From an uncultured Eubacterium sp. (GTDB lineage: Bacteria > Bacillota > Clostridia > Lachnospirales > Lachnospiraceae): DNA of 64,000 nucleotides. A program made the translations under genes and the position numbers. Position 1 is the stretch's first letter, and every line of letters starts with the position of its first letter. Under the pieces are notes generated by a model that ran no database searches, was not told the origin of the DNA, and worked only from the letters and a program-made list of their open reading frames with translations. Positions 37,144 through 45,574 of the stretch are shown piece after piece. The stretch spans positions 1-64,000 of the forward strand of contig CAMEVC010000009.1 in assembly GCA_945939115.1 (NCBI GenBank), written 5' to 3'.

Positions 37144-37491
37144 TTAATTTGTTTTATATAAATTATTCTTTCCAACGGATGTTTTATAACCATCATGTTC
37201 TTTTGCGTCTAAAGTAATTGTCATTGTTCCTGCACTATTTGTATTTGTTGAATTAATCACCAAATAATATGTCCCATTTTCTTCTTTGATAGACATATTA
37301 GAAGCATTGGTTAATTTAATATCATTTAATTCAAAAGTTGAACTAAATACATCTATTTCATATTTTCCAGAAGGAATATTACTAAGGGATATTCCTCCTG
37401 TTTTTAATATAGTACTGTATATTATTCCGTTGTAACTTGCAGAATAAGATATATTTCCGCCAATAACAAACTCATCTGCATAATATAAAAA
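37144..37491 (-). pseudogene. 3' fragment of a surface or adhesin-like protein
   Basis: A frame open from a stop at 37492-37494 to TAA at 37144 encodes about 115 residues with no usable start codon in the first half. Its content (GGNISYSASYNG, then GGISLSNIPSGKYEID and TYYLVINSTNTNSAGTMTI) is rich in Ser/Thr/Asn with alternating hydrophobic residues, like the prealbumin-type or Ig-like beta domains of cell-surface proteins. Its 5' part is missing, and its beginning coincides with the 3' end of the second prepilin peptidase. I read it as the truncated right-hand cargo of the island. Confidence 0.6.
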
Positions 37492-37978
37492 TCAACACAA
37501 CAACAAATCCACACAACACAGCCACTGCATAATGAAATCCATGCATTCTGCAGCCCAATCGTCCTCTCTCTACCGGAACTGTTTTCTTAACACACAACTC
37601 AACAACCCCAGTCACTACTCCCATAATTAAGGAAGTCCCCATAAGCATCACAATATATTCTGTCCCAAGCAGCATTCCAAGCACCAGAAAAAGCTTTACA
37701 TCCCCTGCTCCAACCGCACCGATAATATGTAAAACCATCATCCCACCAAAGCCAGCTAAAGCTCCGATAAAATACCGGTTCACACTGTTTCCAGCCAGAA
37801 CATTAATTAACAGGAACACACATCCCGTTATTATTCCTGCCACTATCAGCCTGTTAGAAATTCTATATGACCTCAGGTCTTCTATTGCGGCCCATATTAT
37901 AAGGACAAATACTGACAAAACCGACACTATCTCCAGGCTATCCACCTCCTTTGAAAAATAAATGAATAGAATTACCAT
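37472..37978 (-). CDS. A24 prepilin peptidase (TadV-like)
   Basis: This protein has six hydrophobic helices and both A24 catalytic aspartates: AAIEDLRSYRISN and GAVGAGDVKLF (canonical GxGD). It is the more typical of two peptidases in the region. The start is unclear. The open frame begins at ATG 37978 without a Shine-Dalgarno site; a strong AAAGGAGGTGG lies inside it, eight bases before a CTG codon (37936), where family alignments would place the N-terminus; GTG 37927 is too far from the site. In other Tad loci this gene precedes tadZ and tadA; here the island follows it directly. Confidence 0.75.
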   Translation of the reverse strand: MVILFIYFSKEVDSLEIVSVLSVFVLIIWAAIEDLRSYRISNRLIVAGIITGCVFLLINVLAGNSVNRYFIGALAGFGGMMVLHIIGAVGAGDVKLFLVLGMLLGTEYIVMLMGTSLIMGVVTGVVELCVKKTVPVERGRLGCRMHGFHYAVAVLCGFVVVLIFILCR

Positions 37979-38044
37979 TTAATACCTATACTTCTAATAC
38001 AAGGCATGCAATGCCCATAAGAATAATATTAAGGAGTAAATCTA

Positions 38045-38266
38045 TTGAAAAAGTTTGGTAAAAAAAAGAATCCCGTTACATATGATGAAAAATATCTGTT
38101 ACAGGAACTGATGATGACTAAGCAGGCTATGTACACCGCCTACGCTAATCTTGATTACGTTACTGATCCGGACCTTATTGACTGCTATATCTATCAGCTC
38201 AACTCCGAACAGAAACGATATAAATACCTTCTGCAGAAGGCAAAAGAATCTCAGTTATCATCTTAA
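38045..38266 (+). CDS. DUF2508 (YaaL-like) protein
   Basis: The 73-residue protein starts at TTG 38045, eight bases after GGAG. It begins with a very basic KKFGKKK and continues as a helical pair (EKYLLQELMMTKQAMYTAYA, then PDLIDCYIYQLNSEQKRYKYLL), matching DUF2508, which includes B. subtilis YaaL, often next to bofA in sporulating Firmicutes. No bofA is present here. Its function is unknown. Confidence 0.75.
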   Translation: MKKFGKKKNPVTYDEKYLLQELMMTKQAMYTAYANLDYVTDPDLIDCYIYQLNSEQKRYKYLLQKAKESQLSS

Positions 38267-38444
38267 AAATACTGAGTTGCTGTGTTGTATCGATAGTATA
38301 TATTTTATTCTTTAAATTGTCAATACTTTTTATATATTTTTATTTATTAAATTATAGATTTTTTGTTTGACTTTTTATATATACTAATATACCATTAATT
38401 TAGAAATAAGATTTTGTGTTATTTATCACAGAAATGAGGAACCT

Positions 38445-39461
38445 ATGAACGATAAGAAACCAGTCAATATATTTGCAATAACAACTATATTATTATTAAT
38501 AAGCACCATAATACTGGGACTTATTCTGGGTAAGCTTATTATCACAAGAAATAATGAGGCCGAACCCGCAGTCGCAGAAACTCCGACTATAAGCGAAGAA
38601 GACATCAGGAGCCTGAAAGCCGAAGAACGCGAAGACATTTTATCAGACATGAAGCTAAGACTTGTGAATGGAGAGGGTTCACTCTCTATATTCAAGAGCT
38701 ATTTTCCTGACAACATAATATATGTTAATAATAAGAACAATTATGTATTCGCCGATATTATACCTGGTCTTGCCAAGAATACTTATAAAGACGAGAACTT
38801 CCACCAGGATGATAATGGCATCATTACTTACAGTGAAGACGGCAAGGTTATAACACACATGGGAATTGATGCATCAAGATTTCAGGGATCGATTGATTTT
38901 AAGAAACTTAAAGACCAGGGTGTTGAATTTGCCATACTCCGCTGTGGCTTCAGAAGCTACGGAAGCGGTGTACTCAACACGGATTCTTCTTTTGATACAT
39001 TTGCTAAGAATGCCATTAAGAACGATATTAAGATAGGGGCATATTTCTTCTCCTCTGCCATAACAACACAAGAGGCTTTGGAAGAAGCAAACTATGTCCT
39101 CGATATTATCAAACCTTACAAGATAACATATCCTGTTGTTATCGATTTTGAGGAAATTGCAGGGGATACATACAGACAGGAGAATCTGTCTGAGAAAGAG
39201 CTTACGGATATAATAATAACATTCTGTGATACTATTGAGAAAGCCGGATACAAGCCGATGATATATTCCAACCTCAAGGGATTTGTTGGAAGGCTTGACC
39301 TTACCCGCTTAGAAAAATATGAGAAGTGGTTTGCCTATTACTCAGACACGCCTTACTTCCCATATGAATTCTCTATATGGCAGTACACTGAATCCGGCAA
39401 GCTGGACGGAGTCAGTGGTAATACCATAGATCTTAATATCAGTTTTAAAGATTACGAATAA
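38445..39461 (+). CDS. Membrane-anchored GH25 lysozyme
   Basis: The 338-residue protein has an N-terminal transmembrane helix (about 8-28), a linker and predicted stalk domain, and a GH25 (Chalaropsis-type lysozyme) domain from about 140: GIDASRFQGSIDF, AILRCGFRSYG, PVVIDFEE (catalytic Asp/Glu) and FSIWQYTESG. It should cleave the N-acetylmuramic acid-GlcNAc bond of peptidoglycan at the cell surface. GAGGAAC precedes the ATG. It converges on nudC, with the last 10 bases overlapping. Confidence 0.88.
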   Translation: MNDKKPVNIFAITTILLLISTIILGLILGKLIITRNNEAEPAVAETPTISEEDIRSLKAEEREDILSDMKLRLVNGEGSLSIFKSYFPDNIIYVNNKNNYVFADIIPGLAKNTYKDENFHQDDNGIITYSEDGKVITHMGIDASRFQGSIDFKKLKDQGVEFAILRCGFRSYGSGVLNTDSSFDTFAKNAIKNDIKIGAYFFSSAITTQEALEEANYVLDIIKPYKITYPVVIDFEEIAGDTYRQENLSEKELTDIIITFCDTIEKAGYKPMIYSNLKGFVGRLDLTRLEKYEKWFAYYSDTPYFPYEFSIWQYTESGKLDGVSGNTIDLNISFKDYE

Positions 39462-40408
39462 TTATTGCTTACATGCTCACTGCGGAATTTCTCAATCATT
39501 TCCCTTGTGAGGCTTATATTGTCATCACTAACTTCAATATCGTCAGCCCTGACCCAGGTTCCGACAGATAATTCATCTTCCTGAAGAGTTATTGTGTCAT
39601 CACCATCAAGTTCACAGAAGTAGCCAAGAAGCTGTGAACCGCTAAGGCCCCAGGGCTGGCTTTTATAATATGTGATGTTCTTAACCTTTACGCCAACCTC
39701 TTCCATCACTTCTCTTCTGACGGTTTCTTCCATTGTCTCTCCAATTTCAGTAAATCCGGCAATCAAGGCATAATTCCTATAGGTTCTGCCAACATATTTG
39801 GTAAGAAGAATTCTGTCATTGTCAGTCACGGCGACAATAACAGCCGGACTTATCTTTGGAAAGACTATATTCTGACAACTGTCACACCGCATCATACGCT
39901 GTTTATCATCATGTCTCATAGGCTTACCACATCTTCCGCAGAAACAGTTATCCCTGTACCATCCATACAGATGAAACGCTGTTATTGCAGCAAAGGCATG
40001 TTCTCTCGGCATAGCCTTTCTGAACGAATTCACTCCGATAAATTCATATCCTTCAACAAAGGAGTGCATTTCATTATGAACTGCAGAATCAGCTAACTCT
40101 CCAAGGTATACTCCCCGTTCGGGATTGCCTTTATATTTTGCGAGAAAAAAATGCTCATCATCTACTGACAGAAGATAGATAAATTGAAAATTATCCACAG
40201 CCTGTCGGCCATAAGCCGCATTTATCCCCTGAATAAACTCATCATACCGTGGATAAATAAGTGTATTCTCCTCAGTTGGTTCAACGCTCTCGTTAACAGG
40301 CTTTGCAAGAAGCGAAGAAGCCTGAAAATAAAACACTGTGTCATCATCCTGCGGCAATTTGTTCCTGTACTGGTTATCCAAATGCTTTGGCCAAATATCC
40401 TGAATCAT
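39452..40408 (-). CDS. nudC: NAD+ diphosphatase / NADH pyrophosphatase
   Basis: The 318-residue protein has the NudC layout: N-terminal domain, a four-cysteine zinc ribbon (CFCGRCGKPM and MRCDSCQ), a Nudix box (GFTEIGETMEETVRREVMEE) and the diagnostic SQPW motif followed by GLSGSQLLGYF. NudC hydrolyses NAD(H) to NMN(H) and AMP and can remove NAD caps from RNA. It ends in a 10-base convergent overlap with the lysozyme gene and follows the CobW-like gene by one base. Confidence 0.9.
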   Translation of the reverse strand: MIQDIWPKHLDNQYRNKLPQDDDTVFYFQASSLLAKPVNESVEPTEENTLIYPRYDEFIQGINAAYGRQAVDNFQFIYLLSVDDEHFFLAKYKGNPERGVYLGELADSAVHNEMHSFVEGYEFIGVNSFRKAMPREHAFAAITAFHLYGWYRDNCFCGRCGKPMRHDDKQRMMRCDSCQNIVFPKISPAVIVAVTDNDRILLTKYVGRTYRNYALIAGFTEIGETMEETVRREVMEEVGVKVKNITYYKSQPWGLSGSQLLGYFCELDGDDTITLQEDELSVGTWVRADDIEVSDDNISLTREMIEKFRSEHVSNNYS

Positions 40409-40409
40409 A

Positions 40410-41357
40410 CTAGAAATATACCATCTCTTCCCTCGGGGCTCCGGTTTTCTCTATGCTTTCAACATAAAGAACCGGTCCTTTCTTCTTATATGCCATCTGG
40501 AATTCATACTTAATAGTAGCTGTAACCCATATCCATTCTCTGTTCTCCAAGGCTGCTATATTATTATAGAAACTAATATATCCTATAAACTGTGTATCTG
40601 CAGCACAGCATGTCATAACCTTTCTTCCGGGCACGAAATTCTTGTCTTTGAAGTATTTGTTCTTAAGAACCTGTCCCTTGAACCTTACCTTCCTGCCCTC
40701 GTAAGCCTCCGGTCGTTCTGCGACATCCATGTACCAGATACCATAGTCCTCATCCTCCACCTGGATAACACCTGCATTAATGTCATAAGGAAGCTGCTCT
40801 GATATAGCTACCTGATCTCCCTTCTCATCCTCAAATATAACCTGGAGTGCCGGATTCAGCGCTCTCATGCTTCTTCTATAACTACCAAGGTCCATTCCTG
40901 ACTTACATCTGTTGAATATAACCATGTCTGCATATTTGACCGATTCAGCCACAATCGACTTCATGTTAGCCCACTGTAATGCAAATGAATTGGCATCCAC
41001 AAGTGTTATTGACTGATATACCTGCCATCCTCTCGGCTTTTCACTTCCAAGAATAAGTGCCGGGTCCCACATGCCGTTATATTCCATAATAACAATCCAT
41101 GGGTCATATTTCTTATCCAATTCATTAAGAGTTTCAGTATTAAAATCTTCCTTTTCGACAACAACCATATCAACGCCGTTATCCCTCAGAAGTTTCTCGC
41201 TGTACTCTTCCTCTCCTTCCTCACATACGATAAGGAGCTTGTTCTTTGCATCGGCGAACTGCCCCATAGCTATTGTGTCGGAAATAAATCTCGTCTTACC
41301 GCTGTCAAGCTGACCATTGATTAAGAAAATCGGAATCTGATATTCCTCTTCTGCCAT
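40410..41357 (-). CDS. CobW-like GTPase with DUF1980-type C-terminal domain
   Basis: From ATG 41357 (GAGG six bases upstream) the 315-residue protein has a P-loop FLINGQLDSGKTRFISDTI and a NRCKSG guanine-recognition-like segment, resembling the CobW/P47K fold, and a C-terminal half (ISFYNNIAALENREWIWVTA and RKVRFKGQVLKNKYF) similar to TIGR03943/DUF1980. The CxCC metal motif of true CobW metallochaperones is missing, though one CCAA pair occurs near residue 260. It sits directly downstream of the His-rich CobW gene, and metal homeostasis is a plausible role. Confidence 0.75.
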   Translation of the reverse strand: MAEEEYQIPIFLINGQLDSGKTRFISDTIAMGQFADAKNKLLIVCEEGEEEYSEKLLRDNGVDMVVVEKEDFNTETLNELDKKYDPWIVIMEYNGMWDPALILGSEKPRGWQVYQSITLVDANSFALQWANMKSIVAESVKYADMVIFNRCKSGMDLGSYRRSMRALNPALQVIFEDEKGDQVAISEQLPYDINAGVIQVEDEDYGIWYMDVAERPEAYEGRKVRFKGQVLKNKYFKDKNFVPGRKVMTCCAADTQFIGYISFYNNIAALENREWIWVTATIKYEFQMAYKKKGPVLYVESIEKTGAPREEMVYF

Positions 41358-41417
41358 GTTAATCCTCATTTCTGCGCCTGTGGCGCCTGTAGTATTTAAT
41401 AAAAGAGAAAATGCTAA

Positions 41418-42650
41418 TTACACCTCAAATAATTCTTTTAATGCATCTTCCTTAAGTTCTGAACCAATAACACATATTCTTCCTGTGAAATCAGCGCTTC
41501 CCTCACGAATCTCATATTCTTCCGGAACAAGATCAAAATACATCCATGTTCCATCTGTGCAAGGAAGCATACCCTTTGAACGAAGAACCTTACCATAGTC
41601 TTCACTCTCACTGAGCTTCTTTAAGATGCTATCCAGTTCTTCCCTGTCATATTTCTTAGGAGTTTCTGTTCCCCAGCTTGTAAATATATCATCTGCATGG
41701 TGATGATGCTCATGGTCATGACCATGCTCGTGGTGGCATTCATGCTCATGATCGTGGTCATGGTGGCACTCATGCTCATGGTCGTGGTCATGGTGACACT
41801 CATGCTCATGGTTATGGTCATGGTGACACTCATGCTCATGGTCGTGGTCATGGTGGCACTCATGCTCATGATCGTGGTCATGATGACATTCATGTCCATG
41901 ATGTTCATGTTCATCATCATCCTCGCCGTGATGATGTCCTCCGCAACAGCAGCATCCATGTTCATCCTCATGATGATGATGGTGGTGATGCTCCTCCTCA
42001 TGCTTTTCATACGCCTTCTGTGCAGCCTCTGCCAACATCTCCAGTTCAAGGTTGGTAACATTCTCCATTGCGCCAAGAATCTTTGTACCATCAATATCAT
42101 CCCATGGAGTTGTAATAATATGCGCATTAGGGTTAACGCTCTTAATAAGCTCAATAGCTGTCTTTAACTTTTCCTCTGAAACATTCTGTGTTCTGCTTAA
42201 AATAACAGTTCCCGCATGCTCAATCTGATTATTGAAAAACTCACCAAAGTTCTTCATGTATACTTTAACCTTAGAGGCATCTGCAACTGTAGATGCACTG
42301 TTAAGAACAATCTCATTCTCGATATGAAGATCTTTAACAGCCTTGATAACATCTGAAAGCTTTCCTACTCCTGATGGCTCAATAATAATTCTGTCCGGAT
42401 GATACTTATCAACAACCTCCTTAAGAGAAGTCCCGAAATCTCCTACAAGCGAACAGCAGATACAGCCTGAATTCATCTCTCGTATCTCAACGCCTGAATC
42501 CTTAAGAAATCCTCCATCAATACCAATCTCTCCAAATTCATTCTCAATAAGAACTACCTGCTCTCCCTTTAATGCCTCCTTTAAAAGCTTACTAATAAGT
42601 GTTGTCTTTCCAGCTCCAAGAAAGCCTGATATTATATCTACTTTAGTCAT
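41418..42650 (-). CDS. CobW-family metallochaperone GTPase with His/Cys-rich arm
   Basis: The 410-residue protein has Walker A GFLGAGKTTL near residue 12, the CICC metal-transfer motif, the conserved IIEPSGVGK segment and a C-terminal CobW domain. Between them (about residues 225-315) is a His-rich arm with HHHHHHH, CCCC and five tandem HECHHDHDHE units, able to hold many zinc or nickel ions. Such proteins deliver metal in exchange for GTP hydrolysis. Start is ATG 42650 with AGAAAGG nine bases upstream (TTG 42659 is an alternative). Zinc is the most likely metal by family, but nickel cannot be excluded. Confidence 0.88.
   Translation of the reverse strand: MTKVDIISGFLGAGKTTLISKLLKEALKGEQVVLIENEFGEIGIDGGFLKDSGVEIREMNSGCICCSLVGDFGTSLKEVVDKYHPDRIIIEPSGVGKLSDVIKAVKDLHIENEIVLNSASTVADASKVKVYMKNFGEFFNNQIEHAGTVILSRTQNVSEEKLKTAIELIKSVNPNAHIITTPWDDIDGTKILGAMENVTNLELEMLAEAAQKAYEKHEEEHHHHHHHEDEHGCCCCGGHHHGEDDDEHEHHGHECHHDHDHEHECHHDHDHEHECHHDHNHEHECHHDHDHEHECHHDHDHEHECHHEHGHDHEHHHHADDIFTSWGTETPKKYDREELDSILKKLSESEDYGKVLRSKGMLPCTDGTWMYFDLVPEEYEIREGSADFTGRICVIGSELKEDALKELFEV
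41741..41890. repeat. Five 30-bp tandem repeats (His/Cys metal-binding arm)
   Basis: Five head-to-tail 30-bp units differ at only a few positions, mainly ATCG/GTCG/GTTA and GGTGGC/GGTGAC. Each encodes HECHHDHDHE or HECHHDHNHE on the minus strand. All reading frames stay open through the block, which explains long spurious frames on both strands. Copy number can change without shifting the frame. Confidence 0.95.
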
Positions 42651-42666
42651 TTCATTCAACCTTTCT

Positions 42667-42682
42667 GCAGTATCAATACTGC
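42667..42682. promoter_or_regulatory. Operator-like palindrome upstream of the CobW gene
   Basis: GCAGTAT-CA-ATACTGC is an inverted repeat with 7-bp arms lying just before the Shine-Dalgarno site of the CobW gene. Downstream of it on the minus strand is a TTGACA-containing promoter-like stretch at about 42710-42715. It could be the site of a metal-responsive repressor such as Zur, but its sequence does not clearly match a known box. Confidence 0.4.
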
Positions 42683-42762
42683 TTTTTCTCTCATAATCTC
42701 AATTATACACTGATTGTCAATCCCCGTCGGAAAACAATTTGTTAAAATTTAATAAAAAAAAT

Positions 42763-43719
42763 TTAATTACATTTCACACCATAGCTTTCTCTCAGTTCGT
42801 CCGCCTTCTCGCCAATCTTTCTCAATCTGTGGTTAACTCCGGATTTACCCACAGGCGGGTCTAACAATTCTCCCAAATCCTTCAGATTCATATCCGGATT
42901 CTCCAGCCTGAGAAGCGCAACCTGCATAAGACCGTCACTTAAACTGTCAAGTCCCACAGTATCTCTGATATATTCGATATCTTTTATCTGTTTTACTGCC
43001 GCCTCAATCGTCTTATTAAGATTAGCTGTCTCGCAGTTTACTTTTCTGTTTACATCATTGCTTATTCCTTTAAGAATCATGACATTGTACAGATTCATCT
43101 GGGATACAACTGCTCCCATCAGATTCAGCGTATCTGTAATATTATTGCCCTCTTTCATATATACAATGAAACTGTTCTTTCTTGCTATCACTTTGGCATC
43201 CATACCAAAAAACATCAGCATTCCCTTGAGAACTTCCGCATCCTCTTCGTACTTACATACTATTTCATAGTGGTAGAATTTGTTCGGATCACTTATTGAG
43301 CCCCGCTCCATAAACGCTCCTCGTATAAATGCTTTCTTACAGCAATCCATCCTGACTATCCTTGGGTCTGCAAAAACCGGCTCAATCTGTGTAAACTGGT
43401 CATCACACCATTTCAACGTCATAAGAATCTTCGCAACATCTTCCTGCGCGATTATTCTTATAATCGTCTCTTTGCCGCTTCTTAGCTGTATATTAGTATC
43501 AGAATCTTCCTTTATGCCAAAAATCTTAAATAGAAGCTCATAAAACTTCTCCACTGTAAGTTCATTCTCCGTAACGAACTCAATACACACTCTTGCGTCG
43601 TCCGTTTCGCTCACATTGCCCGACATTCCCATAAACGCAGCAAATTCCGCTATCTGGCAATGCCTGGCGGAATCTGTTTTCTTAACTAATTCTTCTTTTA
43701 CTTCTGATGAAAATGACAT
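42763..43719 (-). CDS. whiA: WhiA family DNA-binding protein
   Basis: The 318-residue protein matches WhiA: a LAGLIDADG-like N-terminal domain (CCKKAFIRGAFMERGSI, DAKVIARKNSFIVYMKEG) and a C-terminal helix-turn-helix (LGELLDPPVGKSGVNHRLRK). WhiA controls cell-division genes in actinomycetes and is a nucleoid-associated protein in Firmicutes. It lies three bases after rapZ. In most Firmicutes a yvcK/glmR gene sits between rapZ and whiA; here it does not. Confidence 0.92.
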   Translation of the reverse strand: MSFSSEVKEELVKKTDSARHCQIAEFAAFMGMSGNVSETDDARVCIEFVTENELTVEKFYELLFKIFGIKEDSDTNIQLRSGKETIIRIIAQEDVAKILMTLKWCDDQFTQIEPVFADPRIVRMDCCKKAFIRGAFMERGSISDPNKFYHYEIVCKYEEDAEVLKGMLMFFGMDAKVIARKNSFIVYMKEGNNITDTLNLMGAVVSQMNLYNVMILKGISNDVNRKVNCETANLNKTIEAAVKQIKDIEYIRDTVGLDSLSDGLMQVALLRLENPDMNLKDLGELLDPPVGKSGVNHRLRKIGEKADELRESYGVKCN

Positions 43720-43721
43720 AC

Positions 43722-44600
43722 CTAACCTTTTCTCTTTGAATCCTTCTCTATATCTCTGTGTTCCACTTTACAACCATATTCTGTTTTGTTCAAAAGCTCA
43801 TATATCTCATTTGCTAATGTGACAGACCTATGTTTTCCGCCTGTACAGCCAATAGCTATAACCAGACTGTTCTTTCCCTCCTTAACATAATTAGGCAGAA
43901 GAAACCTTAACAGATCATCAATCTTATTCAGAAATTCCAATGCTTCCGGTGCTTTTTTCACATAGTCCTGAACAGGTTTATCATTACCCGTCAGATACTT
44001 TAACTCCTCAATGTAATACGGATTAGGAAGAAATCTCACATCAAACACAAGGTCTGCATCCGCCGGGATTCCATACTTAAATCCGAAAGAGAGAACAGTG
44101 ACAAAAAGATTCTTGAAATTCTTATCATTAAAAAATATATTTTCAAGCTCAGTTTTCAGCTCTCTTGTAAGCATCTGGCTTGTGTCAATTATGACATCTG
44201 CTCTATTCTTAAGAAACTTCAGTTCTTCTCTCTCAAGCCTTATAACATTATCAATCCTGTCATGGTCATCCTTAGCTAAAGGGTGTGTTCTTCTGGTCTC
44301 CTTGTACCTCTTAACAAGAACATCATCTCTTGATTCCAGGAACAAAATTGTATAATTATAATGTTCAGCTTTCATATCATCCAGAACAGCATCCAGCTCT
44401 ATAAGAGCATGTCCGCTTCTTATGTCTACTCCAATAGCTATGTTGCTGTATCCGTCTTCACCTGCATTTGCCAGTTCCGCAAACTTAGGAATAAGGGAAA
44501 TAGGCATATTATCTACACAATAATACCCCTCATCCTCCAGTACATTAAGCGCCGTGGACTTTCCCGCACCAGACATTCCTGTAACAATAATCATCTTCAT
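43722..44600 (-). CDS. rapZ: RNase adapter protein RapZ (YvcJ)
   Basis: The 292-residue protein has Walker A GMSGAGKST, the Walker B-like FLESRDDVLVKRY and the C-terminal GCTGGKHRSV that defines RapZ/YvcJ. It binds GTP and UDP-GlcNAc derivatives; in E. coli it directs RNase E to a small RNA, in B. subtilis it affects competence. The ATG overlaps the murB stop by 4 bases. Confidence 0.92.
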   Translation of the reverse strand: MKMIIVTGMSGAGKSTALNVLEDEGYYCVDNMPISLIPKFAELANAGEDGYSNIAIGVDIRSGHALIELDAVLDDMKAEHYNYTILFLESRDDVLVKRYKETRRTHPLAKDDHDRIDNVIRLEREELKFLKNRADVIIDTSQMLTRELKTELENIFFNDKNFKNLFVTVLSFGFKYGIPADADLVFDVRFLPNPYYIEELKYLTGNDKPVQDYVKKAPEALEFLNKIDDLLRFLLPNYVKEGKNSLVIAIGCTGGKHRSVTLANEIYELLNKTEYGCKVEHRDIEKDSKRKG

Positions 44601-45559
44601 CTTAGCATCTTCTCTTTCTTTAAAGAATCCTGAAACCCGACCTTGACTATCTCAAGTTCAAGTTCGACATCATACTTTTCCTTAACTTCCTTCTTAATGT
44701 GTTCTGTCAGCCTGCATACATCTTCGGCAGTGGCACCATCCTTATTGATGACAAATCCGGCATGCTTATCTGAGACCTGAGCCCCTCCGATACTGTACCC
44801 TTTAAGACCTGCATCCTCAATAAGCTTTGCCGCAAAATAGCCCTCCGGTCTCTTAAATGTGCTTCCTGCGCTTGGGTATTCCAGAGGCTGCTTCTGTCTG
44901 CGCTTCCTAGCAAGCTCCTTTATTCTCCCTCTGATCTCTTCAGGATTGCCCATTAAAAGCTTTAGCCTGGCTTCCAGCACAATCATATCCTGTCTTGCAA
45001 CAATACTTGTTCTGTAAGCATATTTGAGCTCTGACGCTGAAAGTTCCCTTATTAGGCCATCCTTATCTATCACTCTGACACTTACGACAATATCGCTGAA
45101 TTCTCCTCCGTATGCACCGGCATTCATCCTGACTGCACCACCTATACATCCCGGAATTCCCGTTGCGAATTCAAAGCCTCCAATTCCCTTTGAAGCCAGC
45201 TCATTGCCGAGACGGGTAAGTTTCATCCCCGCCTTTGCAGTAACAAGGACAGCCCCGGAGCCTTCCATATTCACAATCTCATATCCGCTGAATAAATCGC
45301 CAAGTTCCACAATGACACCTCTGAATCCTGCGTCATTGACAAGGAGATTGCTTCCATTACCCACAATCATATATAATATGTCCGTTTTTTTCAAAAACGT
45401 CACTACATCCAATATCTGTTCCTCTGTCCGAGGTGTGATGAAAAAATCAGCTTCTCCGCCTATTCTGAATGTTGTATGTACATTCATCGGCTCATCACGT
45501 CTTACATTATCCTCTCCCAGAATAGATATCAGATTCTCTGCTATTCTATCATTATCCAT
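44597..45559 (-). CDS. murB: UDP-N-acetylenolpyruvoylglucosamine reductase
   Basis: The 320-residue protein has the FAD-binding segment (THTTFRIGGEADFFITP, IVGNGSNLLVNDAGFRG), GIPGCIGGAVRMNAGAYGGE, and the catalytic YPSAGSTFKRPEG (Ser proton donor). It reduces UDP-GlcNAc-enolpyruvate to UDP-MurNAc with NADPH in peptidoglycan synthesis. It is coupled to rapZ by a 4-base overlap and follows the ROK gene by 15 bases. Confidence 0.93.
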   Translation of the reverse strand: MDNDRIAENLISILGEDNVRRDEPMNVHTTFRIGGEADFFITPRTEEQILDVVTFLKKTDILYMIVGNGSNLLVNDAGFRGVIVELGDLFSGYEIVNMEGSGAVLVTAKAGMKLTRLGNELASKGIGGFEFATGIPGCIGGAVRMNAGAYGGEFSDIVVSVRVIDKDGLIRELSASELKYAYRTSIVARQDMIVLEARLKLLMGNPEEIRGRIKELARKRRQKQPLEYPSAGSTFKRPEGYFAAKLIEDAGLKGYSIGGAQVSDKHAGFVINKDGATAEDVCRLTEHIKKEVKEKYDVELELEIVKVGFQDSLKKEKMLR

Positions 45560-45574
45560 ATATTCTTACTGACC

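Larger units (their letters stand above)
18902..37480. mobile_element. Defence island inserted in the tad locus
   Basis: The block is bounded on the left by the abrupt break in tadA and on the right by a truncated surface-protein-like fragment abutting the second prepilin peptidase. It is visibly more AT-rich than its flanks. It carries a helicase/DUF2290/HNH operon, a Detocs-type system, a type I restriction-modification operon, a TnpC-like gene and several small unknown genes. No integrase, transposase core or conjugation gene is present and I could not find matching terminal repeats, so the exact ends and the mechanism of entry are unclear. Confidence 0.6.

Noticed and set aside
38367-38393. 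Promoter for the GH25 lysozyme gene (TTGACT, TATACC)
   Set aside because: Spacing is only 15 bases and the -10 element is poor; other placements are equally likely.
41741-41890. Possible CRISPR array
   Set aside because: Five 30-bp units are contiguous without spacers and lie in frame inside a gene; it is a coding tandem repeat.
41621-42167. Long frames over the His-rich repeat in other frames and on the plus strand
   Set aside because: They consist of Met/Thr/Val repeats that arise from the 30-bp repeat in the CobW gene. They have no ribosome binding site.
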